64,000 nt of DNA from CALGLS01 sp047626155 (GCA_047626155.1 JBLHRR010000009.1:11553-75552), one strand, 5' to 3'; counted from the stretch's first letter, positions 9,030 through 17,685 are shown. Notes: a model not told the origin generated them from the sequence alone. Numbers and translations are program-made.

Positions 9030-9725
9030 TTATAACTCAAAAGTAAATCCACCAGATACAAGCTGCTCATAACGATCTTTGTCAAAACGATATAATTTCG
9101 CTGGACGGTGCGCTACATCTTTTTGCATTTCTTCTAAATCTATTAACAGATTCATAGACAAAATCTTTTTTCTGAAATTTCGCTTGTCGAGGGTCATACC
9201 TAAAATGGCTTCGTAGAGTAATTGTAATTCAGTAAGGGTGAATTTTGGTGGCAACAATTCAAAACCAACAGGTCTGGTTCTTACTCTTACCTTCAGACGA
9301 TTAAAACAACTATTCAGTATCTTATCGTGATCAAAAGCGAGTTCTTTCATAAGGGCTTTGGTCAATGGATGCCATTTTGCCTTTTCTGCAATAGAGGCCG
9401 CCTTGACCTGATATTCACTAATTTTGACTAAAGAGTAATAAGCTACGGTGATAACCCGGCCAGCGGGATGACGGTCTATGGTACCAAAAGCATTGACTTG
9501 TTCAAGGTAAACATTACTGAGCCCCGTTATCTCATTCAGTACACGCTGAGCAGAAGTATCGAGGTCTTCATTCTCTTTTATAAAGTAGCCTGGTAAGGCC
9601 CATTTGTCGTTATAGGGCGCTTCCCCACGCTTAATGAGCAATACCTTTAAGTTTTGGTCGTCGAAGCCAAAAATGACGTTATCGACAGTAATTGCCGATT
9701 TGTAAAACTGATCTAGTGATAACAT
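9030..9725 (-). CDS. NrtR-like Nudix-domain transcriptional regulator
   Basis: About 231 residues from the ATG at 9725; a TTG ten codons upstream (9755) would give 241. Residues 8-140 form a Nudix fold, but the Nudix box is degenerate: in GYFIKENEDL...QRVLNEITGL the catalytic RE and EE positions read RV and EI. The C-terminal third (about 150-231) looks like a winged helix: LTELQLLYEAILG, DKRNFRKKIL and AKLYRFD. That is the architecture of NrtR/AraR-type regulators, which sense ADP-ribose or sugar-related ligands without hydrolysing them. The ligand and regulon are not evident from the neighbours. Confidence 0.8.
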   Translation of the reverse strand: MLSLDQFYKSAITVDNVIFGFDDQNLKVLLIKRGEAPYNDKWALPGYFIKENEDLDTSAQRVLNEITGLSNVYLEQVNAFGTIDRHPAGRVITVAYYSLVKISEYQVKAASIAEKAKWHPLTKALMKELAFDHDKILNSCFNRLKVRVRTRPVGFELLPPKFTLTELQLLYEAILGMTLDKRNFRKKILSMNLLIDLEEMQKDVAHRPAKLYRFDKDRYEQLVSGGFTFEL

Positions 9726-10011
9726 ACTGGGTCTAAAGTTGAAATAGCTGGGCAAATTAACTAAATAACCTCCGAACTACAAAGGTTTTGCTCTATTTGT
9801 TGATAGAAACAGAAAGGATATTATACAAACCATTAACGTAATGCCCGATTTTATGGAACAAATGAGTATTGTAACGGGCCTAACAAAATCCTTCCGTTTG
9901 ACTGCTGGATAATATTCAGGCATTTACTTACATTTGTTTAACTTTTTATCAATTAAAACATTGACAGCTATTATAGCCATTGTCGAATTGACTTAACATC
10001 CATTTTAAATT

Positions 10012-10788
10012 ATGAATACTAAGAAAAATTATTTTGCATTGCTACTCTTTCTAAGTGTGGCAAATTTTGGAAACGCACAATCTCTAGTGATCAATGAATT
10101 GATGGCAGACAATGGAGAGCTGACTGGAATTTTGGACGAAGCTGGACAAGCTGACGATTGGCTTGAAATCCATAACAAAACAAATACAACCATTGATATG
10201 GCTGGTTATTTCCTTTCGGACAAATTGGACGATCTCCAAAAATGGGAGGTACCCAGCGGAGAAATGATCGGGCCTTTTGGCTATAAAATATTTTGGGCTG
10301 ATGATGATGAATCACAGGGCGCCCGACACACCAATTTCAAACTCAGTAAATCAGGAGAAACTCTTTATCTCTCTAATGCTGACGGCGTTATTCAGGATTC
10401 TGTTCAATATGGTGAACAATCAACCAATATCTCCTACGCCCGTATTCCGAATGGCACCGGTAACTTTGAATTCAAAGCGCCAACGTTCAGGTATAACAAT
10501 GAAGCCACATCTGGCCTAGGTACGCCTTTGAATAAGTCAGCCTTCGAAGTGTTTCCAAACCCTGCTCATGAATCCTTTACCGTGAAATGGAAGGAAACGG
10601 AGGCCGAAGAATACCTCACTATTTCTATTTGGGATGCATTAGGACAGTTGGTCTATAGTCAAAAACTAAGAAGAGAAGGGGAGGAGACTCAGACCGTTAT
10701 TTCTTTGCAACAATATATTTCCGGGTTGTATTATGTACAAATGGAAGCAGAGACTTATCATTCCGTGGACTTGCTAATTGTGAAATAG
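10012..10788 (+). CDS. Lamin-tail-domain protein with T9SS sorting tail
   Basis: 258 residues. Signal peptide 1-22 (NYFALLLFLSVANFGNA|Q). Residues 24-145 match a lamin tail domain: LVINELMADN, DDWLEIHNK and LSDKLDDLQKW. The C-terminus (about 178-258) is a type IX sorting domain, with FEVFPNPAHESFTVKW, a WDALGQLVY motif and GLYYVQ. The protein should cross the outer membrane by T9SS and be released or attached to the surface. Lamin-tail domains often accompany secreted nucleases or adhesins, but no catalytic domain is present. It appears monocistronic, with an upstream gap of about 250 bases. Confidence 0.85.
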   Translation: MNTKKNYFALLLFLSVANFGNAQSLVINELMADNGELTGILDEAGQADDWLEIHNKTNTTIDMAGYFLSDKLDDLQKWEVPSGEMIGPFGYKIFWADDDESQGARHTNFKLSKSGETLYLSNADGVIQDSVQYGEQSTNISYARIPNGTGNFEFKAPTFRYNNEATSGLGTPLNKSAFEVFPNPAHESFTVKWKETEAEEYLTISIWDALGQLVYSQKLRREGEETQTVISLQQYISGLYYVQMEAETYHSVDLLIVK

Positions 10789-10826
10789 ATTCTTTTTAAT
10801 TCCAGATGATTTCCTTTGGATTTTAG

Positions 10827-10859
10827 ACGTTTCCTAAACTTTCGAAGTTTAGGAAACGT
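10827..10859. repeat. 33-bp palindrome, ACGTTT...AAACGT family
   Basis: ACGTTTCCTAAACTT and its exact complement AAGTTTAGGAAACGT flank a TCG loop. Total length and end sequence match the palindrome at 40333-40365. It lies 39 bases after the lamin-tail gene and could act as a 3' hairpin, but no T-tract follows. Confidence 0.8.
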
Positions 10860-10924
10860 AAATCGTTGGTACTACTTCAACCGTAGTTGCACCAGTCTTC
10901 AATATAATAAACACCCAATCATAA

Positions 10925-11944
10925 ATGATCAACTTAATATCAGATACCGTTACTAAACCTAGTCCCGAAATGCTGTCCGCAATGATGGACGCCAAAGTCG
11001 GTGACGACGTCTTCCGCGATGATCCAACGGTCAATGCCCTGGAAGAAAAGGCGGCTAAGTTGTTTGGAAAAGAAGCAGCGCTCTTCTGCCCATCTGGAAC
11101 CATGACCAATCAAATCGCTATACAGGTAAACACTCAACGCCTGGATGAAATGATCTGTGACCATTACTCTCATGTTTTTCAATATGAAACAGGGGGCTAT
11201 GCTTCCAACTCCGGAGTAGCGGTAAACCTCATAGCTGGCGAACATGGCAAAATAACGGCACCTCAAATAGAAGCCGCTATTCGGCCAGACTATGATTGGT
11301 TGCCAAATTCAGCCCTGGTCGTTTTGGAAAACACCTGCAATAAAGGAGGGGGTAGTTATTATATACTGGAAGAAATAAAACCAATTAGAGCGTTATGTCT
11401 AACAAAAGGATTACGTCTACACCTGGATGGTGCTCGATTGTTCAATGCCCTAGTAGAAACGGGCGATAGCCCGGCGGAACATGGTGCCTTATTTGATTCG
11501 ATTTCCATTTGCTTGTCTAAGGGATTGGGAGCCCCAGTTGGTTCTCTATTGATAGGAGGGGAGGCCCAGATGAAGAAAGCCCGAAAGCTGCGAAAGGCAA
11601 TGGGGGGAGGAATGAGACAAGCTGGATTCCTAGCCGCCGCAGGCATCTATGCATTGGACAACAATGTAGCACGATTGAAGATCGATAATGACCGAGCAAA
11701 GATGTTGGGAGCCGTTTTAGAAAAGATGGATTATGCAGAAAATGTACGTCCGATTCGTACCAATATCCTGATTTTTGATGTAAAGGCTCCATGGACGGCG
11801 GCAAGCTTTATTGAGCACCTGAACGGGAAAGGGATATTGGCTTCTGCTTTTGGGGTTAATACGGTGCGATTTGTCTTTCACTTGGATGTTAGCGAGGAGA
11901 TGATAGGGAAGGTTGTGAAGGTGTTGGAGGATATGGTTGCGTGA
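10925..11944 (+). CDS. ltaE: Low-specificity L-threonine aldolase
   Basis: 339 residues. PLP-dependent fold-type I enzyme that splits L-threonine or L-allo-threonine to glycine and acetaldehyde. Seen: SDTVTKPS at the N-terminus, GDDVFRDDPT (26-35), FCPSGTMTNQ (54-63), LHLDGAR (165-171, Asp168 contacts the PLP ring) and CLSKGLGAPVGS with the Schiff-base Lys199. Length is normal for the family (about 335-345). It is transcribed alone; the region after its stop carries a tandem hexamer. Confidence 0.93.
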   Translation: MINLISDTVTKPSPEMLSAMMDAKVGDDVFRDDPTVNALEEKAAKLFGKEAALFCPSGTMTNQIAIQVNTQRLDEMICDHYSHVFQYETGGYASNSGVAVNLIAGEHGKITAPQIEAAIRPDYDWLPNSALVVLENTCNKGGGSYYILEEIKPIRALCLTKGLRLHLDGARLFNALVETGDSPAEHGALFDSISICLSKGLGAPVGSLLIGGEAQMKKARKLRKAMGGGMRQAGFLAAAGIYALDNNVARLKIDNDRAKMLGAVLEKMDYAENVRPIRTNILIFDVKAPWTAASFIEHLNGKGILASAFGVNTVRFVFHLDVSEEMIGKVVKVLEDMVA

Positions 11945-11951
11945 AATGAAA

Positions 11952-11977
11952 CGTAATAGTAATAGTAATAGTAATAG
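11952..11977 (+). repeat. Four-unit TAATAG tandem hexamer
   Basis: TAATAG is repeated four times in a row after the threonine aldolase stop. It is a simple repeat with no sign of function. The next stretch, to about 12052, resembles the degenerate GCGTTCTC...GCGTCGTAGCGGTTACC repeat also seen near 57200. Confidence 0.6.
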
Positions 11978-12054
11978 GACTAAAGAACTATCCTGAGAGA
12001 TATCGTCCTTGTAGGACTTTGCGTTCTCTTAGCGTCGTAGCGGTTACCTTTTTC

Positions 12055-12615
12055 CTAAAAACGAACCCTAAGACTAAGCCCTCCACCCAGCGTATTCGTA
12101 TCATCAAGATGAAGTTGAGGGCTAAGGCTAAATCGCAACTTAGTACCTTTCGCCAATTCATTAAAGCGGTTAGCGAAATGAATGATGTCAAATCGTTTCA
12201 CCAGCGTGGTATTGGCATAAATCAATGATCCTGTAGTAACTACTCCACCAATTGTTAAGGTAGCATAATTAAGCCGCCATTTCTCCCCATCGTCTCTCCC
12301 CACGAGGGCGGAGAGTAAGCCATGTAACATAAAACCCAAGCCAACACTTCCACCCAAAGCAGCGATCAATTTGCCTTGACGCTGCCTTTCTACCATTTCG
12401 CTATACTCCGGTAGTAATTGTTTATACAGCTCTTCATCAGCTTTCTCCAGGTCTGTCATTAGTACACCTAAGCCTTGCAGGTTATCAGTATAGGTATACT
12501 TTCCCCATGTGATGAGGTTCTTTTTATAATACAATGGCGTCTCTTTCCCAGGGTTTTGCCCAAAGAGCAAAGCTGCGGTGAAAAGGAAGGCCGCTATGAT
12601 TGGAACTATTTTCAT
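12055..12615 (-). CDS. Hypothetical exported protein
   Basis: 186 residues. Signal peptide 1-19 (IIAAFLFTAALLFG|Q). Two weakly hydrophobic Gly-rich segments (about 81-103 and 118-135) and a C-terminus of alternating strands ending LSLRVRF suggest a small membrane-associated or barrel-like protein. The type is common and uncharacterised in Saprospiria. It converges with the threonine aldolase gene and is divergent from carbonic anhydrase. Confidence 0.65.
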   Translation of the reverse strand: MKIVPIIAAFLFTAALLFGQNPGKETPLYYKKNLITWGKYTYTDNLQGLGVLMTDLEKADEELYKQLLPEYSEMVERQRQGKLIAALGGSVGLGFMLHGLLSALVGRDDGEKWRLNYATLTIGGVVTTGSLIYANTTLVKRFDIIHFANRFNELAKGTKLRFSLSPQLHLDDTNTLGGGLSLRVRF

Positions 12616-12770
12616 TTATAGGTTTAGATGCGAAATGATTTTTGTTATTCGTACGTGTTTTTTAGCTTTGGGTTTCTCTTGCTCTTTGAGTTGGTAATGT
12701 AGCGGATATTCTTATTTTTTCATTGAAATACTTCAACAAAAAACGGATAGACTCTGTTAATCACAGGGTA

Positions 12771-12900
12771 TTAGTATTACACTAAAAATAATTTCCCGAT
12801 TTTTTTCGTGGAAACGATTATATAAACCACTCTCCCTGTGGTCGTTTTGATTTACATAACCGTTTCCAAATCGGGAAGTTAATTTTTCGTTGTTACTTAG
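12771..12900 (+). repeat. 130-bp MITE-like palindrome, family A, copy 1
   Basis: The left end TAGTATTACACTAAAAATAA and right end CGTTGTTACTTAG form imperfect terminal inverted repeats. Inside, CCCGATTT...GGAAACGATTATATAAA pairs with TTTACATAACCGTTTCC...AAATCGGG as a long hairpin. Copies of the same 130-bp length are at 26908-27037 (minus) and 54302-54431 (plus). This copy ends 42 bases before the carbonic anhydrase start, with its right end toward the gene. It fills most of the 327-base gap. Confidence 0.9.
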
Positions 12901-12942
12901 AACAAAATGATTGCTAACTAATCAAAAATAAAACAAACTGAT

Positions 12943-13509
12943 ATGACACAACAAGACATCTTACAAAGGTTAAAAGACGGAAACGATCGATTTGTATTGG
13001 ACAAACTTGACAACAAATTGCAGGACAGCTCTAGAAGAGGAGCACTTACTCGTGGGCAGGAACCTTATGCCATTGTACTCAGTTGCGCCGATAGTAGAGT
13101 AGTGCCCGAACTCGCTTTTGATACTGGACTTGGAGAGCTGTTCGTAGTACGCGTAGCTGGAAATGTAGCAAATAATTCTTCGATCGCAAGTATAGAGTAT
13201 GCGGTAGCGCATTGCCATAGCACAGTGATTGTAGTATTGGGGCACCAAGCCTGCGGAGCGGTTACTGCAGCAATAAAAGGTGGTGACAATGGACATAATT
13301 TGAATCATTTGCTTTCGCACATTACCCCAGCTATCGCAGCAGCACCTGAAGGAGCAACGGTGAATGAAATCGTGAAAATAAACGCTCAATTGACGGTGAA
13401 GGAAATGTGTAGCCGATCAACGATTATTAATGGAGCCGTAGAAAATGGTACGGTGAAAGTGGTGGCCGGTTATTATCACTTGGACTCAGGGAAGGTGGAC
13501 TTTTTGTAG
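12943..13509 (+). CDS. Beta-class carbonic anhydrase
   Basis: 188 residues. Zinc enzyme that interconverts CO2 and bicarbonate in the cytoplasm. Zinc ligands are visible: Cys48 and Asp50 in CADSR (48-52), and His101 and Cys104 in GHQACGA. The Asp-Arg pair of CADSR is the catalytic dyad. RVAGNVANN (70-78) is also conserved. It is slightly short for the class (about 200-220) because the N-terminal helices are compact. No signal peptide. The gene stands alone between a family A repeat and a bidirectional terminator. Confidence 0.93.
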   Translation: MTQQDILQRLKDGNDRFVLDKLDNKLQDSSRRGALTRGQEPYAIVLSCADSRVVPELAFDTGLGELFVVRVAGNVANNSSIASIEYAVAHCHSTVIVVLGHQACGAVTAAIKGGDNGHNLNHLLSHITPAIAAAPEGATVNEIVKINAQLTVKEMCSRSTIINGAVENGTVKVVAGYYHLDSGKVDFL

Positions 13510-13558
13510 GCCCTTGGCTTTCTCCTTAGTAGCGCTTAGCTCTTGTAGTGAAAAATAT

Positions 13559-13577
13559 AATTGGCGGAACGCCAATT
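13559..13577. repeat. AATTGGCG hairpin, copy 1
   Basis: AATTGGCG-GAA-CGCCAATT is a perfect 8-bp stem. A close relative in opposite orientation is at 45777-45795, with matching flanks (GAAAAATATAATTG versus GTAAAAAATAATTG read on the minus strand). Confidence 0.6.
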
Positions 13578-13610
13578 TATCGGGCATTACTAGATAAAAC
13601 CATTTAGCAC

Positions 13611-13650
13611 AAAAAAAACATCTGATGAATTACATCAGATGTTTTTTTTT
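13611..13650. terminator. Bidirectional rho-independent terminator
   Basis: The stem ACATCTGATG (13618-13627) and CATCAGATGT (13633-13642) is flanked by A8 on the left and T9 on the right. It serves both the carbonic anhydrase gene and the converging bifunctional nuclease gene. Confidence 0.9.
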
Positions 13651-13671
13651 ATAAAGAAACCAAAAAGAATT

Positions 13672-14304
13672 TTACTCTTCCGTGCCGCCATTTCTCTTAT
13701 TCAATTCATCACGAATCTCAGCTGCTCTTTCATAATCTTCTTTCCCAAGTACCTCTTCCAGCATTTCTTCTAAATCACCATCGGAGTAAGAAGCGAGGCC
13801 TTTATTTTTAGAGGACGTAGTAGCAGCGGCTTTTTTACGTTTTTTCTTAGGTGTAGTATCCGATCCGGCAGCTTTAGGAGCTCCTTCTTCCGGGTCTTCT
13901 AAAATAACACCAGCGGCATCTAGGATAAATTCGTAGGTGTAGATTGGGCAATTGAAACGAACCGCCATTGCTAAAGCATCGGAAGTACGAGAATCAATTT
14001 CCACACTTTCTCCTTCTCGGATGCAAATGAGGCGAGCGTAGAAGATACCATCCAATAAGTTATTGATGATGACTTCTTTTAGCTCCACTTGATAAGTGTC
14101 TAAAGTATTTTTAAACAGATCATGGGTCAAAGGACGATTAGGGGTCATTCGCTCCATGGCTACCGCTATGGCCTGTGCTTCGAAACCACCAATAACGATA
14201 GGTAGTCTTCTGGATCCCTCCTGTTCTCCCAATACTACCGCATAATTGTGCGATTGGGTAACACTGTGGGATAAGGCAACAATATCTAATTCTATTTTTT
14301 TCAT
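13672..14304 (-). CDS. Bifunctional nuclease (BFN/DUF151) with C-terminal UVR motif
   Basis: 210 residues. Residues 1-135 are the BFN domain, with LPIVIGGFEAQAIA (35-48), IDSRTSDALAMAVR and CPIYTYE. A basic linker (KKKRKKAA, about 156-163) follows, then a UvrB/UvrC interaction motif at about 172-206 (LEEMLEEVLGKEDYERAAEIRDEL region, Leu/Glu-rich helical pair). In plants BFN proteins show RNase and DNase activity; the bacterial role is less clear. The UVR tail suggests docking to another UVR-containing protein, such as UvrB, UvrC or Clp-related partners. This fusion is common in Bacteroidota. Confidence 0.88.
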   Translation of the reverse strand: MKKIELDIVALSHSVTQSHNYAVVLGEQEGSRRLPIVIGGFEAQAIAVAMERMTPNRPLTHDLFKNTLDTYQVELKEVIINNLLDGIFYARLICIREGESVEIDSRTSDALAMAVRFNCPIYTYEFILDAAGVILEDPEEGAPKAAGSDTTPKKKRKKAAATTSSKNKGLASYSDGDLEEMLEEVLGKEDYERAAEIRDELNKRNGGTEE

Positions 14305-14492
14305 ATGATCACTGTGATATTTTGATTCCGCTCATGACATTGATGATTAAAAGTACAAAAAAATTAATCAACGTCACGGTATTAGTTGTCAAACGCCGTT
14401 GAAACGCTTTTCGTTACGTTCCCGCAGGCTTTTTTACAGCGTTTTATTATTACAATTACCTGCTAATGGAGTGCCATTTAAACAAGAGTTGT

Positions 14493-15449
14493 TTATCCTG
14501 CTTCTTTAAACTTCTTCATCGCTGCGTTCAACTTAGGAACTACATCGAATAAATCGGCACAAACGCCATAGTTTGCGGCTTTGAAGAATGGAGCTTCAGG
14601 GTCTTTGTTGATGACCACAATTACTTTAGAATTGTTGACTCCTGCCAAGTGTTGAATCGCTCCGGAAATACCAATAGCGAAGTACAGGTTTGGTCGAATA
14701 GCAACACCTGTCTGACCTACGTGTTCGTGGTGAGGGCGCCATCCGGTATCGGCTACTGGCCGTGAACAAGCCGTTGTTGCCCCAAGGATATTTGCTAATT
14801 CCTCAATAATACCCCAGTTTTCAGGGCCCTTCATTCCTCTTCCTGCGGATACTACCAATTCTGCTTCGGGTAATGGAACGGTACCTTCTACGGTTTTAAC
14901 TTCCTTCACTCGAATCTTTGAAGCTGGAACTTCGATGTCCAAAGTTTCTATAGCCACAGCAGCGCCCATTGCTTCAGGCGGAATGGCATTTCCCATTAGG
15001 GAAAGCACTTTCACTGGCGAGTTAACGTCATATTCTGCAACTGCTTTTCCAGAGAAAACACTTTTTTTAACCTTGAAGCCATTACTGACATCCGGCAAAG
15101 CATTTACGTTAGAAACCGCACCTGCCTCCAAACGAACAGCGATTCTTCCAAAAAGTGATTTTCCATTAGAGGTACTGCTCAGTAAAACAACTTCTGCTCC
15201 CAATTGCTTGGCTGCATTAGAAATAACTTGGCTGTATACCTGGCTATCAAAGTTGGCAAAGTCACCATTTACTTGATAGACCTTATTAGCCCCATAAGTA
15301 CCGAGACCTCCAGCATTGTCGGCTGCACCTAAAACGATGGCGGCGCATTCTTTACCCATTGCCTTCCCTAGTTTGGCGCCATAGGTTACGGCTTCTAGAA
15401 TAGACTTCTTAAATTTTCCTTTAGTGCTTTCTGCAAAAATTAATATCAT
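14493..15449 (-). CDS. etfA: Electron transfer flavoprotein, alpha subunit
   Basis: 318 residues. The N-terminal domain I (1-190) binds the beta subunit. The C-terminal FAD-binding domain carries VSAGRGMKGPENW, CSRPVADTGW (arginine at the isoalloxazine), HVGQTGVAIRPNLYFAIGISG region and VINKDPEAPFF. With EtfB it forms the heterodimer that collects electrons from acyl-CoA dehydrogenases and passes them to ETF:quinone oxidoreductase. It is downstream of etfB in the same direction, but a 122-bp repeat element sits in the 210-base gap, only 14 bases from the start codon. Confidence 0.95.
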   Translation of the reverse strand: MILIFAESTKGKFKKSILEAVTYGAKLGKAMGKECAAIVLGAADNAGGLGTYGANKVYQVNGDFANFDSQVYSQVISNAAKQLGAEVVLLSSTSNGKSLFGRIAVRLEAGAVSNVNALPDVSNGFKVKKSVFSGKAVAEYDVNSPVKVLSLMGNAIPPEAMGAAVAIETLDIEVPASKIRVKEVKTVEGTVPLPEAELVVSAGRGMKGPENWGIIEELANILGATTACSRPVADTGWRPHHEHVGQTGVAIRPNLYFAIGISGAIQHLAGVNNSKVIVVINKDPEAPFFKAANYGVCADLFDVVPKLNAAMKKFKEAG

Positions 15450-15462
15450 TATACATTAATAT

Positions 15463-15584
15463 GATTCTTTGACAAATTCCGTGTTTTATAATTCCTCAAA
15501 ATGATTTTCAACATTCCTTTCGTTGAACTACAGTCAATTTCAGCAGCATCTTTTTGAGGAATCACGTCATTTGTCAAAGAAGGG
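15463..15584 (-). repeat. TTTGACAAA MITE-like element (family C) between etfB and etfA
   Basis: Terminal inverted repeats: GATTCTTTGACAAAT at the left and ATTTGTCAAAGAA at the right. It is flanked on both sides by TTAATAT (15456-15462 and 15585-15591), a likely 7-bp target duplication. Read on the minus strand it aligns along its whole length with 37578-37717, sharing the first 34 bases with one mismatch (ends TTCTTTGACAAATGA, then GTGATTCCTCAAAAAGAT). Confidence 0.85.
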
Positions 15585-15659
15585 TTAATATTAGTTGATT
15601 TTCTAAATTTGATAACGAGAAGAGTGGTTGTAACTCTTCATGAGATGGCAGTTAGCTGC

Positions 15660-16403
15660 CTAAATCACCTTAGCCTCCTCATGAAGCAATCTCACTAATT
15701 CTTCCATGTTCTCCGGGTCTATCATTTTTACTGCCGTTTTTTCATCAGGTAATTCATAAGACGAAACGGTTGCCAAGTCCTTTACTTCCACAGGAGGGAT
15801 GACATTTAATGGTTTTCTTTTAGCCATCATAATTCCACGCATGTTCGGGATTCTCTGTTCTGCCAATCCTTTAGCTGCACTGATAACGAAAGGCGTATCT
15901 ACTTCTAGTATTTCGCTACCTCCTTCAATCTCTCTATTTATGGTAGCTGTATTACCAGCTACTTCCATTTTACTTCCAAAAGAGATAAAAGGTAAATCCA
16001 TTAACTCTGCGACCATAGCTCCGATTTCTCCACCATTGTAGTCGATAGTTTCTTTGCCTAGGAATATGATATCGAAGTTCTGTTCTTTTGCATAAGCTGC
16101 AATTTGTTGAGCAACAGCCATCGCACTTTTAGGAGCCATGTCAATTCGCACAGCTTCGTCAGCACCAATGGCCAATCCTTTTCGGATAACCACATCAGCG
16201 CTAGAGTCGCCAACCATGATGGTCGTAACAGATCCTGCACCGACTTGTTCTTTTAATTCGATTGCTCTGACCAAAGCATACCATTCATCGTATGGATTCA
16301 TGATGTACTGAATACCGTTGGTATCAAAAGTGGTATTGCCATCTGTAAAGGCAATCTTAGAGGTAGTATCTGGTGTTTTACTTACACAAACGAGTAACTT
16401 CAT
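15660..16403 (-). CDS. etfB: Electron transfer flavoprotein, beta subunit
   Basis: 247 residues. The N-terminus MKLLVCVSKTPDTTSKI, the conserved MNPYDEWYALVRAIELKE block (56-73), VRKGLAIGADEAVRI and the C-terminal MAKRKPL...PP loop identify EtfB. It binds AMP structurally and pairs with the FAD-bearing alpha subunit encoded downstream. A TATATTTG promoter box lies about 125 bases upstream. The gap before etfA is unusually long because of a repeat insertion. Confidence 0.95.
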   Translation of the reverse strand: MKLLVCVSKTPDTTSKIAFTDGNTTFDTNGIQYIMNPYDEWYALVRAIELKEQVGAGSVTTIMVGDSSADVVIRKGLAIGADEAVRIDMAPKSAMAVAQQIAAYAKEQNFDIIFLGKETIDYNGGEIGAMVAELMDLPFISFGSKMEVAGNTATINREIEGGSEILEVDTPFVISAAKGLAEQRIPNMRGIMMAKRKPLNVIPPVEVKDLATVSSYELPDEKTAVKMIDPENMEELVRLLHEEAKVI

Positions 16404-16525
16404 TCGAGATAATTTTTAATTTTGTGACCCTGAGATCAAAATGGTGTGAAAAAGAAAGGCAATCTTGCATTTTGTATTGGTAATGATACCAAAATATTTA
16501 AAGCCTCTTTTTTCAAAAAACGCTG

Positions 16526-16533
16526 CAAATATA
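16526..16533 (-). promoter_or_regulatory. Bacteroidota -7 box (TATATTTG) for etfB
   Basis: CAAATATA on the plus strand reads TATATTTG on the minus strand, matching the TAnnTTTG consensus. It is about 120 bases upstream of the etfB start. The -33 element is poorly conserved. Confidence 0.5.
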
Positions 16534-16762
16534 GGACTTTTTAACTTAAAAAGCGAAGCGATTTCAACTCAGGAAAAACATATAATTTTTATATGTAAAA
16601 TATTGTTTAGTAGTGTTTTACGAAGTAATTCTGCTTAGGTTGCCGCCTCTTATGCTTATTGTATGATTCACTACAAGAAGTAATGATTACCCATTTAAGC
16701 GAATTTTAGCTAAAAAGCTCATTAACAAAACCATACTACTCAGAAATTGTTTTGAAGAAATA

Positions 16763-16878
16763 CAAAAGACTCCAGCAGAGTCCCAAATCTAATCCCCGAC
16801 AGGCACAAGGACGACCGAAACAAAAGACTCTGGAGGAGTCGAACCACCATTCACCCCGACAGACAGTTGGGGCTCGAA
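16763..16878 (+). repeat. AAAAGACTC...GGAGTC repeat, two tandem units
   Basis: Unit 1 begins CAAAAGACTCCAGCAGAGTC at 16763 and unit 2 begins CAAAAGACTCTGGAGGAGTC at about 16820. Each continues to a CCCCGACAG block. A further copy lies inverted at 27062-27120. Both sites also have a TTTTACGAAGTAA motif farther out. Unit 2 ends just before the TPR gene start. Confidence 0.65.
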
Positions 16879-16888
16879 AAAAAAAACT

Positions 16889-17218
16889 ATGACCAATAGA
16901 CTCAGCCAACTACTCCTACTACAAAAAGAACTCCCCAACGATTCTTTCCTTCTCTTCGCCCTAGCCAAAGAGTACGAAAAAGCAAAACAAATGAACCAGG
17001 CGCTGGATTACTACCTGGAGCTCCTAAACAAAGATCCCGAATACGTCGGCACCTACTACCATTTGGGCAAACTCTACGAACATTTTGAGAAAGCAGCCGA
17101 AGCATTCCAAACCTATACAACAGGAATGGCCGTCTCTAAAAAGCAAGGAGATCAGCACAGTATGAATGAATTGGCAGGAGCACGTTTGAACTTAGGAGAT
17201 GAAGAGGATTTTGAATAA
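16889..17218 (+). CDS. Small TPR-repeat protein
   Basis: 109 residues, two to two and a half tetratricopeptide repeats: SFLLFALAKEYEKAKQMNQALDYY region (about 19-42) and YVGTYYHLGKLYEHFEKAAEAF region (about 52-75), each with the W/L-G-Y-A-F pattern. No signal peptide, so a cytoplasmic protein-protein adaptor is likely. It is followed 23 bases later by a thioesterase gene on the same strand, which suggests cotranscription. Partners unknown. Confidence 0.8.
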   Translation: MTNRLSQLLLLQKELPNDSFLLFALAKEYEKAKQMNQALDYYLELLNKDPEYVGTYYHLGKLYEHFEKAAEAFQTYTTGMAVSKKQGDQHSMNELAGARLNLGDEEDFE

Positions 17219-17241
17219 TTTTACGTTTTGAATAATTACTT

Positions 17242-17673
17242 ATGATCTGGAAACAACCGCTCACCTTAGAGGGACTCAACAATACATCTACAAATACACT
17301 GGTTGAACACCTTGGTATCCAATGGGTTGAAATTGGAGAGGAGTATCTCAAGGCAACGATGCCAGTGGATAAACGAACACATCAACCTTTTGGTCTACTG
17401 CATGGCGGAGCTTCTGCGGCTTTGGCAGAGACGATGGGCTCGGTCGCAGGCATGCTTTGTTTGGCAGATATAAGCAAAGAAAGTGTTGTGGGCTTGGAGA
17501 TCAATGCCAACCACTTGAAAGGAGTTCGTTCTGGTCTTGTGACGGGAACGGTACGACCGATTCGGGTAGGAAGAAATGTCCACGTTTGGTCAATCGAAAT
17601 ACATAACGAAGAGAATAAACTGATTTGTGTCTCCCGCTTGACGCTGTCGGTTATTAAAATGGAAAGAAGCTAA
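17242..17673 (+). CDS. Hotdog-fold thioesterase (PaaI/YdiI type)
   Basis: 143 residues. The landmark LLHGGASAALAETMGSVAG (about 53-71) is the PaaI/4HBT2 helix with the HGG motif and catalytic glutamate. GLEINANHLKG and RLTLSVI complete the fold. YdiI/MenI-like members hydrolyse acyl- or aryl-CoA esters, including DHNA-CoA in menaquinone synthesis; which substrate applies here cannot be told. Adjacent to the TPR gene in a likely two-gene unit. Confidence 0.88.
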   Translation: MIWKQPLTLEGLNNTSTNTLVEHLGIQWVEIGEEYLKATMPVDKRTHQPFGLLHGGASAALAETMGSVAGMLCLADISKESVVGLEINANHLKGVRSGLVTGTVRPIRVGRNVHVWSIEIHNEENKLICVSRLTLSVIKMERS

Positions 17674-17685
17674 ACTATTAATCCC

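Larger units (their letters stand above)
16404..16888. other. 485-base intergenic region between etfB and the TPR gene
   Basis: It holds the etfB promoter box and, at 16763-16878, two tandem copies of a CAAAAGACTC...GGAGTC...CCCCGACAG repeat. The remainder (about 16440-16760) is AT-rich with no gene. Confidence 0.6.
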
